A stretch of DNA of 64,000 nt, taken from contig CAVVYA010000002.1 in assembly GCA_963752345.1 (NCBI GenBank), positions 124,001 through 188,000 on the forward strand. The letters run 5' to 3'. The DNA comes from CAVVYA01 sp963752345 (lineage in GTDB: Bacteria > Pseudomonadota > Alphaproteobacteria > SMXQ01). The translations under genes were made by a program, and so were the position numbers. Below the pieces are notes generated by a model. That model ran no database searches. It saw only the letters and a list, made by a program, of their open reading frames with translations, and was not told the origin of the DNA. Below are positions 55,794 through 64,000 of this stretch, in pieces. The number at the start of each line of letters is the position of its first letter. The first letter of the stretch is position 1.

Positions 55794-56786
55794 ATGCAAG
55801 TAACCATCAACGGTGAACCTCGCCCTTTTTCCGCGCCCCAGAGCGTCAAAGTTCTGCTGGAAGGCCTCGGCCTCGATTCGCGCAAGGTCGCGGTCGAGCT
55901 GAACCGCGAGATCGTGCCGCGCTCGGCCTATGACGCGACCCCGGTGAGCGACGGCGACCGGCTGGAGATCGTGCATTTCATCGGCGGCGGGGCGGACGGC
56001 GCGGGCGCGGTCAGCCCGGACGACACCCTGGAACTCGCCGGCCGGCGCTATGCCTCGCGCCTGCTGGTCGGCACCGGCAAATACAAGGATTTCGAGGAGA
56101 CGGCGCGGGCCATCGAGGCGTCCGGCGCCGAGATCGTCACGGTCGCGGTGCGCCGGGTCAATATCGCCGACCCGGGCAAGCCCATGCTGGTCGATTACGT
56201 CAGCCCGAAGCGCTACACCTACCTGCCCAATACCGCCGGCTGCTACACCGCCGACGATGCGGTGCGCACGCTCCGCCTGGCGCGCGAGGCGGGCGGCTGG
56301 GACCTGGTGAAGCTCGAAGTGCTGGGCGACCAGAAGACCCTCTATCCCAACATGCCGGAGACCCTCGCGGCCGCCGAAACCCTGATCAAGGACGGCTTCA
56401 AGGTCATGGTCTATTGCTCGGACGATCCGATTCAGGCGAAGCGGCTGGAAGACATGGGCTGCGTCGCCATCATGCCGCTCGCGGCACCGATCGGCTCCGG
56501 TCTCGGCATCCAGAATCCGGTGAACATCCGCCTCATCGTCGAGGCGGCGCGCGTCCCGGTGCTGGTCGATGCGGGCGTCGGCACCGCGTCCGACGCGGCG
56601 ATCGCCATGGAGCTCGGCTGCGACGGCGTGCTGATGAACACCGCCATCGCCGAGGCGAAGAATCCGATCCGCATGGCGCAGGCCATGAAGCTCGCGGTCG
56701 AGGCGGGGCGGCTGGCCTATCTCGCCGGACGGATGCCGAAGAAGCGCTACGCCGATCCGTCCTCGCCGCTCGCCGGCCTGATCTGA
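55794..56786 (+). CDS. thiG: ThiS-ThiG fusion: sulfur carrier and thiazole synthase
   Basis: From ATG 55794, residues 1-66 are ThiS (QVTINGEPRPFSAPQSVKVLLEGLGLD to HFIGGG). The rest is ThiG: LLVGTGKYKDFEETARAI, the catalytic Lys segment DLVKLEVLGDQKTLYPNM, and GVGTASDAAIAMELGCDGVLMNTAIA. The product has 330 residues. Both parts act in thiazole phosphate synthesis for thiamine. In the fusion the ThiS Gly-Gly terminus is internal (GGGADGAG), so cleavage or another mechanism would be needed for adenylation. No thi-box riboswitch was seen upstream. Confidence 0.93.
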   Translation: MQVTINGEPRPFSAPQSVKVLLEGLGLDSRKVAVELNREIVPRSAYDATPVSDGDRLEIVHFIGGGADGAGAVSPDDTLELAGRRYASRLLVGTGKYKDFEETARAIEASGAEIVTVAVRRVNIADPGKPMLVDYVSPKRYTYLPNTAGCYTADDAVRTLRLAREAGGWDLVKLEVLGDQKTLYPNMPETLAAAETLIKDGFKVMVYCSDDPIQAKRLEDMGCVAIMPLAAPIGSGLGIQNPVNIRLIVEAARVPVLVDAGVGTASDAAIAMELGCDGVLMNTAIAEAKNPIRMAQAMKLAVEAGRLAYLAGRMPKKRYADPSSPLAGLI

Positions 56787-56885
56787 GACGACCACCGAAA
56801 GCATGGCCGCTCGACGGCGGCCGACCGAGCCTCGACAACCGGCGCCGCGAACGGCCGGACGAACCAACAGGGGATATGAGAGCCT

Positions 56886-57530
56886 ATGAAGCTGTACGGC
56901 TATTTCCGCTCATCGGCGAGCTATCGCCTGCGCATCGCGCTGGCGCTCAAAAGCATCCCGCACGAGAACGCCTATATCCACCTGCTGCGCAACGGCGGCG
57001 AGCAGCTCGCGGCGGAATTCCGCAAGCTCAATCCCCAGGCGCTGGTACCGATCCTCGAGGATGACGGCACGCTGCTCATTCAATCGATGGCGATCATCGA
57101 ATATCTCGAGGAAACCCATCCGCAGCCGCCGATCCTGCCGAAGGCGCCGGCCGAGCGCGCCCGCGTGCGCGCGCTGGCCCAGGTGATCGCCTGCGAGATC
57201 CATCCGCTCAACAATCTGCGCGTGCTGAAATATCTGACGAAGGAGATGAACCAGCCGGAAGAGGCGCGCAACCAGTGGTACCATCACTGGGTGGCGCTCG
57301 GGCTCGGGGCTCTGGAGGGCCTGCTCGCCGGTCATCCGCAGACCGGCCGTTTCTGCCACGGCGACACGCCGACGCTGGCCGACATCTGCCTGGTGCCGCA
57401 GATCTTCAATGCGCAGCGGCTGAAGTGCCCGCTCGACGCCTATCCGACGGTGATGCGGATTTTCGATGCGTGCATGGCGCTGCCGGCATTCGATACGACG
57501 CAGCCGATGAAGCAGGCCGACGCGGAGTAG
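56886..57530 (+). CDS. maiA: Maleylacetoacetate isomerase (zeta-class glutathione transferase)
   Basis: Glutathione-dependent isomerase of aromatic amino acid breakdown, 214 residues. The zeta-class motif SSASYRLRIALALK at residues 9-22 supplies the catalytic Ser, followed by NPQALVPILEDDGTLLIQSMAIIEYLEE. The C-terminal helical domain has QVIACEIHPLNNLRVLKYL and FCHGDTPTLADICLVPQIFNAQR. GGGGATATGAGAGCC leads to ATG 56886. No hmgA or fahA is seen next to it. Confidence 0.93.
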   Translation: MKLYGYFRSSASYRLRIALALKSIPHENAYIHLLRNGGEQLAAEFRKLNPQALVPILEDDGTLLIQSMAIIEYLEETHPQPPILPKAPAERARVRALAQVIACEIHPLNNLRVLKYLTKEMNQPEEARNQWYHHWVALGLGALEGLLAGHPQTGRFCHGDTPTLADICLVPQIFNAQRLKCPLDAYPTVMRIFDACMALPAFDTTQPMKQADAE

Positions 57531-57550
57531 CGCGCGCCCTTCGCGCGATC

Positions 57551-58906
57551 TCAATCGTCCTTGCGGCGCGCGGCGTCGATGATGTCCTGGGCGCGGATCC
57601 AGCCGCGCGTTCCCTGAGCAAAAGACTTCGATGCGCGCGTGGCCTGGATCCAGGCCTCGCGCTTGTTGTTGCGCGACAGCGCCGCCTCGGCCTGGGCCAA
57701 GGCGCTCATGCCGAGCTGCTCGTCGCGCCCGTAGGCGATGGCGAGCTGCGACCAGGCGAACGAATTGAGCGGCTCGCGCTGGGTCGCCCGCTGCAGATGC
57801 ACGATGGCTTCCTTGTTGAGCGCCGGATCGTTGCGCTCGATCATGGCGCGCGCCAGATCGACACGCAGTGGCGCGTCATCGGGCTTCAATTCGACCGCGC
57901 GCCGATAGGGTGGGATCGCGGCCTCGCCGCGGCCGTTCTCGAACAGCATCTGGCCCTTGAGCTCGTAAAAATAGGCGTTCTCGGGTTCTTGCTCGATCAG
58001 GCCGTCGATCAGCGGCAAGGCCTTCTGCAGATCGGCCATGCGATAGTAGGCGATGGCCCGGGCGTAGCGCGGCTCCACCCGCGGATCGTCCGCCTTGTAG
58101 CGCGCCAACGTCTGACTCGGCGGCGTCAAAAAGCCATTGAGCTTGGCCAGCATGCGCTTGTGCATGACGTCGAACTCGGCCGGCTCCGGCTGTCCGCTGT
58201 TGGGCGATTGGCGGATGTGGTTCTCGACCACCTCGACGCGTTCGCGGGTCAGCGGATGGGTGCGCATGTAAGGATCCTGCCGCCCGGCATTGAGCACGTC
58301 CTGACCTTCCAGGATGCGGAAGAAATCGGCCAGACCCTGGGCCGACTGGCCGGTCGCATCGAGGAACGACAGGCCGGCCTGATCGGCGGCGGATTCCTGC
58401 GCCCGGCTGTAGCTCAGGACCTGGCTCATCGCCACGCTGGAGCCGCCGGTCATGATCGCTGCGCCGACGTCGCCGCCGCCCGCCGCGGCCACGCCGGCTC
58501 CGGCAAGCATGGCCAGGATGGCGATGATGGATGCGTTCTTGAGCTGGCCCTGAAAGCGGGCGAGGTGCCCGCCGGCGATATGGCCGGTCTCGTGCGCGAT
58601 GACGCCGATCACCTGATTGGCGCTCTGGCTGCGCATCAGCAATCCGGTATGGAGGAACAGGTTCTGCCCGCCGGCGACGAACGCGTTGAGCGACGGGTCG
58701 TTGATCAAGTAGATGTTGATGTCCGCCGCGCTCAGGCCGGCGGCCTGGAACAGTGGCGTCGCATAGGCGCGGATGGTATTTTCGATTTCCGCGTCGCGGA
58801 CCAGCCGGGGCGCCTTGGTTTGCGCGATTCCGGGCGCGGCCTGAACAAGCATCAAAGAGCCGGCAACGAGGCTAGCACAAAGGGTTCTAATGGATTTCAG
58901 CAACAA
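57551..58906 (-). CDS. M48-family metalloprotease with TPR repeats (BepA/YfgC-like)
   Basis: Periplasmic zinc protease of 451 residues that may monitor outer-membrane protein assembly. The signal peptide is LLKSIRTLCASLVAGSLMLV ending near GIAQ. The zinc site is HETGH in VIAHETGHIAGGHLARF, with a downstream Glu in SRAQESAADQAGLSFL. The C-terminal half has TPR-like repeats (YKADDPRVEPRYARAIAYYRMADLQKAL onward). The start is TTG at 58906, with TTG at 58903 as an alternative. It is divergent from the next gene with almost no gap. Confidence 0.9.
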   Translation of the reverse strand: MLLKSIRTLCASLVAGSLMLVQAAPGIAQTKAPRLVRDAEIENTIRAYATPLFQAAGLSAADINIYLINDPSLNAFVAGGQNLFLHTGLLMRSQSANQVIGVIAHETGHIAGGHLARFQGQLKNASIIAILAMLAGAGVAAAGGGDVGAAIMTGGSSVAMSQVLSYSRAQESAADQAGLSFLDATGQSAQGLADFFRILEGQDVLNAGRQDPYMRTHPLTRERVEVVENHIRQSPNSGQPEPAEFDVMHKRMLAKLNGFLTPPSQTLARYKADDPRVEPRYARAIAYYRMADLQKALPLIDGLIEQEPENAYFYELKGQMLFENGRGEAAIPPYRRAVELKPDDAPLRVDLARAMIERNDPALNKEAIVHLQRATQREPLNSFAWSQLAIAYGRDEQLGMSALAQAEAALSRNNKREAWIQATRASKSFAQGTRGWIRAQDIIDAARRKDD

Positions 58907-58916
58907 TCCGGCTCCG

Positions 58917-60335
58917 ATGGTTATCCGTAAAGGTAGGGATCGCAGCAGGCAGCGTCAATGCGTGGCAGCCGTGCTGGCTTTGGGCCTGGCCCTGGTCGGC
59001 TGTTCCAGCAAGAAGGGCCCTGAAGAGGGCGAACTCGGCTTCGTGCGGGGTTTTCTGGGCGGCGTGGCCGCCGACGAGCCGCGTGCCGCGACGATCGGCC
59101 GCGATGTGCTGTCGGCCGGCGGCAATGCGGTGGATGCCGCCGTTGCGGTGTTCTTTACCATGGCCGTGACCCGGCCCTCGGTCGCCGGGCTGGCGAGCAG
59201 CGGTCAATGCCTGGTCTACAACGACGACGCCAAGCGCGTCGATTCGATCGATTTTGTCGCGCCGCCGGGCATCCCCGGCGCGCCGCGCGGCATGTTCGCC
59301 ATGCACGCGAAATACGGCCGGCTGCGCTGGGAGCAGCTGGTCGCCTCGGGCGAATCTCTGGCTCGTTTCGGCCACCCGGTGTCACGCGGCTTCGTGCGCG
59401 ATATCGCCGCGGCGTCGTCGCTGATCGCCCAGTCGCCCGATCTCGCCCGTATCTATCGCCAGCCGGATGGCAGCCTGCCCGGTGAAGGCGCATTCCTGCA
59501 GCAGCTCGATCTCGCGGCGACTCTCGGCCTGCTGCGCCGCGCGCCGGGCGATTTCTACAACGGCGCCTTCGCGCGGCAATATGCCGACGCGGCACAGGCC
59601 AAGGGCCTTTCCGTGACCACGGATGCGCTGCGCGCCTATTCGCCCGCGTGGCGCGACACCATCCAGGTCAGCTATGGCCTGCTCACCACCCATTTCACGC
59701 AAAGCCCGGGCGGCCAGCTCGCCGCCCGCATGTGGGCCGAACTCGCGGCCCAGGGCGCCTATGAAAAGGCGCGCGGCGACGCGCGGGCGACGGTGATTGC
59801 CGACTCGGCACTGCGGGCACGCCCGCAAGGCGTGACGCAAATGGCTGTCGAGGGCGCGCCCGCCGGCGCCAGCTTCGTTGTCGCCGACCGCTACAGCGGC
59901 ACGGTGGCTTGCGCGTTCAGCATGGGCAAGCCATTCGGCAGCGGCCAGGTGATCCCGGGCACCGGCATCGTTCCGGCCGCGCCGTTGCCCGTCGGCGAAC
60001 AGCTGGCCATCGTGCCGATGCTGGTCATCAACCCGCGCGTCAACAAGATGTTCTTCGCCGCGGCGGCGGCCGGTGGCGCGGCCGCGCCGACCGCCATGAT
60101 CGAAGTGGCGCTCGGCGTGCTGGCCGACAACAAGTCTCTGCCCGATGCCTTGGCGGCACCGCGCATTCATCCGGTCGCGCCGGGCACCATCCTGCGCGAG
60201 CCGGTGGTCTCTCTAGGCTTGGTCAACGGCTTCAACTGTCCGAAGGGGCTGATTTCGCCCGGCGGCGAAAAACCGGAAGGCATCTGCGAGGTCCGCACGG
60301 ACCGCCGCGGCTTCGGTCTCGCCCTGCAACAATAG
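58917..60335 (+). CDS. Gamma-glutamyltransferase-like lipoprotein, catalytic Thr apparently lost
   Basis: GGT-fold protein of about 472 residues with a lipoprotein signal: VLALGLALVGCSSKKG (lipobox LVGC). The N-terminal GGT half is present: AADEPRAATIGRDVLSAGGNAVDAAVA and GLASSGQCLVY. At the self-cleavage site the usual TTHxSV is replaced by AGASFVV, so the nucleophilic Thr is missing and autoprocessing is unlikely. Later segments (PTAMIEVALGVLADNKSLPDALAAPRIHP) are family-like. It is probably a binding or regulatory pseudoenzyme in the envelope. An ATG at 58890 is an alternative start. Confidence 0.85.
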   Translation: MVIRKGRDRSRQRQCVAAVLALGLALVGCSSKKGPEEGELGFVRGFLGGVAADEPRAATIGRDVLSAGGNAVDAAVAVFFTMAVTRPSVAGLASSGQCLVYNDDAKRVDSIDFVAPPGIPGAPRGMFAMHAKYGRLRWEQLVASGESLARFGHPVSRGFVRDIAAASSLIAQSPDLARIYRQPDGSLPGEGAFLQQLDLAATLGLLRRAPGDFYNGAFARQYADAAQAKGLSVTTDALRAYSPAWRDTIQVSYGLLTTHFTQSPGGQLAARMWAELAAQGAYEKARGDARATVIADSALRARPQGVTQMAVEGAPAGASFVVADRYSGTVACAFSMGKPFGSGQVIPGTGIVPAAPLPVGEQLAIVPMLVINPRVNKMFFAAAAAGGAAAPTAMIEVALGVLADNKSLPDALAAPRIHPVAPGTILREPVVSLGLVNGFNCPKGLISPGGEKPEGICEVRTDRRGFGLALQQ

Positions 60336-60355
60336 CCGCGAGGGCCAGTCCAGCG

Positions 60356-61512
60356 ATGGGCCTCAAAACCTCGAGCCGCGGCGCGATCGCGCCGTTCATC
60401 GTCATGGAGGTGATGCGCGCCGCGGCGCGAACGCGAAGCCACCGGCGCGCATGTCATCCATCTCGAAGTCGGCCAGCCCTCGACCGGCGCGCCCAAGCCG
60501 GTGATCGAGGCGGCGAAGGCGCGCGCTCGACCGCCGACCGGCTGGGCTATACCGACGCGCTCGGCGTGCCGGCGCTGCGCGAGCGCATCGCGCGCTTCTA
60601 CGGCGAACGCTACGGCGTGGTGCTCGATCCGTCGCGCGTCGTGGTCACCACCGGCTCGTCGGGCGCCTTCCTGCTCGCCTTCCTCGCGGCCTTCGACGCC
60701 GGCGACCGCGTGGCGGTCTCGCGAGCCCTGCTACCCGGGCTACCGCAATATCCTGCAGGCGCTCGACGTGGTGCCGGCGACCTTTCCGACGACGATCGAA
60801 ACGCGGATTCCAGCCGACCGTCGCCCAGCTCGACAAGCTGGCCGGCCTGCGCCGGCGGGCCTGATCGTCGCGTCGCCCGCCAATCCGACCGGCAGCATGC
60901 TGAGCGCGGCGGCGCTGGGCGACATCGCCGCATGGTGCCGCCGGCGCGCGCGTGCGCCTGATCTCCGACGAGATCTATCACGGCATCACCTTCGACAAGC
61001 CGGCGCAGACGGCGCTCGCGGCCGCGGACGAGGCGATCGTCATCAACAGCTTCTCGAAATATTTCTCGATGACCGGCTGGCGGCTGGGCTGGATGGTGAT
61101 GCCGGCCGACCTGGTGCGCACGGTCGAGCGCCTGGCGCAGAACCTGTTCATCTCGCCGCCGACCCTGGCGCAGTTGGCCGCGGTGGCCGCTTTCGACAGC
61201 ATCGAAGAACTCGACGGCAACGTGGCGCGCTATGGCCGCAACCGCGCGATCTTGATCGAAGGGCTGGAGCGCGCCGGCCTGGGCCACATCGCGCCGGCCG
61301 ACGGCGCGTTCTACGTCTACGCCGACTTGCAGGGCGTCGCACCGTCGAGCACCGATTTCTGCGCCCGGCTGCTGCGCGAGGCGGGGGTCGCCGCCACGCC
61401 GGGCATCGACTTCGATCAGAACCGCGGCGAACGGTTCGTGCGCTTCTGCTTCGCCGGCAGCGAGGCCGAGATGCACGAGGCGGTGCGCCGCATCATCGCC
61501 TGGCGCGGCTGA
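60356..61512 (+). pseudogene. Class I/II PLP-dependent aminotransferase, frame broken about six times
   Basis: The gene starts ATG 60356 (MGLKTSSRGAIAPFIVMEVM). Reading across frames gives HVIHLEVGQPSTGAPKPVIEA, RLGYTDALGVPALRERIARFY, VTTGSSGAFLLAFLAAFD, GLIVASPANPTGSMLSAAAL, RLISDEIYHGITF, and the PLP lysine in INSFSKYFSMTGWRLGW. Frame changes occur near 60427, 60525, 60722, 60809, 60858 and 60945. The last 190 codons are clean. All motifs survive, so indels in the assembly are more likely than decay. The subfamily resembles aspartate/alanine-type transaminases. Confidence 0.8.
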
Positions 61513-61548
61513 AGACGTCCGCTCTCGCGGACTCGGTGCTCGTTCCGC

Positions 61549-61582
61549 AAAAGCAAAACGCGCCGGATTTCTCCGGCGCGTT
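61549..61582 (-). terminator. Terminator between the convergent aminotransferase and rne genes
   Basis: An 11-base-pair perfect stem AACGCGCCGGA (61557-61567) / TCCGGCGCGTT (61572-61582) with a TTTC loop. On the minus strand it is followed by TTTTGCTTTT, so it best serves rne; on the plus strand the T-tract is weak. Confidence 0.75.
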
Positions 61583-61608
61583 GCATACGCTTGCCGATCA
61601 GGCGAGCG

Positions 61609-64000
61609 CTATTGGGTGAGCCGCTGCCACCAGCCCTTGCGCTTGGGAGCGTCGGGATCGGCCTGCGCCGGAGCGGTGGGAGCGGGCGGCTCCGGCTGCC
61701 TTGGCGCCGATTCGCGCGGGGCCGGCGCGCTGGCCCCATAGGCTTCGCCGTTGCCGCGATGCTCGGTTGCGGCCGGGCGCTCGTGTTGTGTCGGCTCGTA
61801 ACGTGGCGTCGGCTCATGACGATGTTCCGGCTCATGACGATGTTCCGGCTCATGACGAGTCGGCGGCGGCGGTGCGCCGTCGTCGGGTGACCGCCAATCT
61901 TGCTGGGCCCCGGAGGCGTTGCTGCCATGGCCTTGGCTGGTGTCGTCGTGGGGTTCGCCCTGGAAGGCGCCCTGGTGTTCGCCATCGGCATTCATGTGGC
62001 CGGTATCGAGGGTGCCATCTTCGTGACGGCGCCGACGGCGCCCGCCGCGCTTGCCGCGACGGCGGCGCTTGCGTGCCGCGTCGTCGCCTGGGCGGCTCTC
62101 ACCGCCACGGCTCTCCACCGGACGCGGCTCGCCGACAGCGACATCGCCGGCGCCTTCAATAGCGATGCCTTCGTGCATCTGATCCGCGCCGCTCGCCGCT
62201 CGCGGCTGCGGCGGCCGGACGATCCTGGCGTTGACGGTCTTGACCCGGACGCTCCTGACGGTTGCGCCCGCGATCCCGGTCCTCGCCGCCACGACGGCGG
62301 CGCGAACGGCGTCCGCGGCGCTCGTCATGCGGTTCACCGGAAGGACGGGCCTCGTCGCCACGGGATTCGACCTCGACCGGTTCGTTGCGTTCCTCGGCGG
62401 CGACGGGCTGCTCGTCGCGTTCTTCTTCCTCGTCCTCGACCGCGGCTTCATCCTCGATGTCGAGGTCGCCGCGGCTTTCTTCGTCAGGCTGCGGTGGCCC
62501 GGCTTGAACCGACAGCGACGGCGGCGGCGCGGTCTGCGCCTTGAGCCGCTCGAGGCGGAAGTTCGGCGGGATCAGCGTGTCGTCGGTATCGATGACGATA
62601 TTGAAGCCGTAGCGCTGCTCCAGAGTCACCAGCGCGGCGCGCTTGTGATTGAGGATGTAGAGCGCGACGGTCGTCGGCACCACGAGGCGAATTTCGGCGG
62701 CGCGGCGGCGGATGCCTTCCTCCTCGACCGCGCGGATGACATGCAGCGCGGCGGATTCCGTCGAGCGCACCAGGCCGGTGCCCTCGCAATGGGGGCAGCG
62801 CTCCGTGGACGCTTCGAGGAAGCTCGGACGCAGCCGCTGGCGCGACAGTTCGAGCAGGCCGAAGGCGCTGATCTTGCCGATCTGGATGCGCGCCCGGTCG
62901 ACGCGCATGGCTTCCTTCAGCCGCTTCTCGACGTTGTGCTGGTTGCGCGACTCTTCCATGTCGATGAAGTCGATGACGATCAGGCCGGCGAGGTCGCGCA
63001 GGCGCAACTGGCGGGCGATCTCGTCGGCGGCCTCGCAATTGGTCTTGTAGGCCGTCTCCTCGATATTGCGCTCGCGCGTCGCGCGGCCCGAGTTGACGTC
63101 GATGGCGACCAGCGCCTCGGTCGGGTTGATGACGATGTAGCCGCCCGACTTGAGCGTCACGACGGGATTGTGCATCGCGTCGAGCTGACTCTCGATCTGG
63201 TAGCGGTGGAACAGCGGAATTTCCGGATCGCGGTACTGCTGCACCTTCTTGGCGTGACTCGGCATCAGCATGCGCATGAATTCTTTCGCGGTGCGATAGC
63301 CGTCGTCGCCCTCGACGAGAACCTCGTCGACGTCCTTGGTGTAATGGTCGCGGATCGAGCGCTTGATCAGGTTGGCTTCTTCATAGACCAACGCGGGCGC
63401 AATGGATTTGAGCGTGAGCTCGCGCACTTCGTCCCACTGCCGCAGCAGGTATTCGTAGTCGCGCTTGAGTTCGGTCTTGCTGCGCTCGACCGCGGCGGTG
63501 CGCAGGATGACCGCCATGCCCTCGGGAATATCGAGTTCGTCGAGATGCGATTTGAGACGCTTGCGGTCGGCCGGGCTGCTGATCTTGCGCGAAATGCCGC
63601 CGCCGCGCGCGGTGTTGGGCATCAGCACGCAATAGCGGCCGGCCAGCGACAGATAGGTGGTGAGCGCCGCGCCCTTATTGCCGCGCTCTTCCTTGACGAC
63701 CTGGACGAGCAAAATCTGGCGGCGCTTGATGACTTCCTGGATCTTGTAGCGATGACGGCCCATGCGGCCGCGCCGGCGTTCCGCCGCGGCGCCCTCGACT
63801 TCGGCTTCCACCTCGTCGGCGCCGCCGACCACCTCGAGGTTGTGCGGCGTCTCGCGCACCTCGACGTGATCGCCGCCTTCGGCGGTGGCCGGAGCAGCTT
63901 CGGCAGTCTCGCCGCTGTCGCCGGCATCGCTCGCGTCACCGGCGATGACGACGCTGCTGACCACATCCTGACCATTCAACTCGTTGGCCAAGGGCATGGT
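61609..64000 (-). CDS. rne: Ribonuclease E (N-terminus beyond window), frame broken in the C-terminal region
   Basis: Endoribonuclease organising the degradosome. The S1 domain lies off the right edge. Visible are the 5'-sensor/RNase H-like region (RKISSPADRKRLKSHL), the DNase I-like catalytic core (VAIDVNSGRATRERNIEETA, LIVIDFIDMEESRN), and the Zn-link CPHCEGTG. A long acidic/basic disordered tail follows, with Arg-rich blocks for RNA binding. Around 62180-62230 the frame shifts by one base; beyond it lie RKRRRRGKRGGRRRRRHEDG and the conserved end KRKGWWQRLTQ. Without correction the product would stop at 62156. Confidence 0.93.
61810..61859. repeat. 18-base tandem repeats in the rne tail
   Basis: CGGCTCATGACGATGTTC repeats twice exactly (61810-61827, 61828-61845), with a third partial copy to 61859. 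They encode an EHRHEP repeat in the disordered C-terminal tail of RNase E. Confidence 0.85.

Overview
The window is chromosomal DNA of a high-GC alphaproteobacterium. The best guess is the Rhodospirillales or a near relative, but the genus cannot be named from sequence alone. Support comes from the gene orders rpsE-rpmD-rplO-secY-adk-rpsM-rpsK-rpoA-rplQ and aroQ-accB-accC-aat, an NDUFA12-type complex I accessory protein, an ATP12-type F1 assembly chaperone, DUF1489 and DUF2155 proteins, a B12-dependent ribonucleotide reductase, a ThiS-ThiG fusion and two stand-alone TctC solute-binding proteins. No insertion sequence, phage, CRISPR array or defence island was seen.

Layout. 1-5.7 kb is the distal spc operon plus the alpha operon, with a near-consensus promoter overlapping the adk stop, an unusual hairpin-rich rpsK-rpoA spacer and a terminator after rplQ. 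5.9-13.4 kb holds a Do-like periplasmic protease, RarA, fluoride channel CrcB, an RluC/D pseudouridine synthase, an AsmA protein, ATP12 and acylphosphatase. 13.4-20.3 kb has lipB (minus), tRNA-Leu(GAG), mgtE, a short-chain dehydrogenase, DUF1489 and putA. 20.3-25.7 kb is a minus-strand group: marC, the cobalamin gene cobD, two tandem paralogous MFS carriers and a TctC protein. 25.8-31 kb has a VWA protein, a membrane J-protein and galU-ugd-phosphomannomutase for surface-sugar precursors. 31-45 kb holds a GGCT-fold protein, a D,D-carboxypeptidase, a phasin, clpS-clpA, a second TctC, SelO, a GNAT-like protein, a K+/H+ antiporter, RidA, a tiny lipoprotein and a luciferase-like oxidoreductase. 45-54.6 kb holds a structured RNA candidate, nrdJ, NDUFA12, MlaD, DUF2155 and aat-accC-accB-aroQ. 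54.7-64 kb has a PAS-like protein, thiSG, maiA, an M48 protease, a degenerate gamma-glutamyltransferase, an aminotransferase and the 3' part of rne.

How the genes connect. CobD contributes to the cofactor that NrdJ needs. A perfect DnaA box in the nrdJ upstream region suggests replication-coupled control of deoxynucleotide supply. The phasin promoter is flanked by PhaR-like operators, pointing to polyhydroxyalkanoate storage. GalU, Ugd and the phosphomannomutase feed polysaccharide synthesis.

Caution on sequence quality. About 18 probable single-base indels break otherwise well-conserved genes (rarA, asmA, cobD, one MFS gene, the phosphomannomutase, the GGCT gene, selO, a lipoprotein, mlaD, aat/DUF2155, rne, and six in one aminotransferase). 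Conserved motifs survive on both sides of each break, so base-calling or assembly errors are more likely than real pseudogenes.
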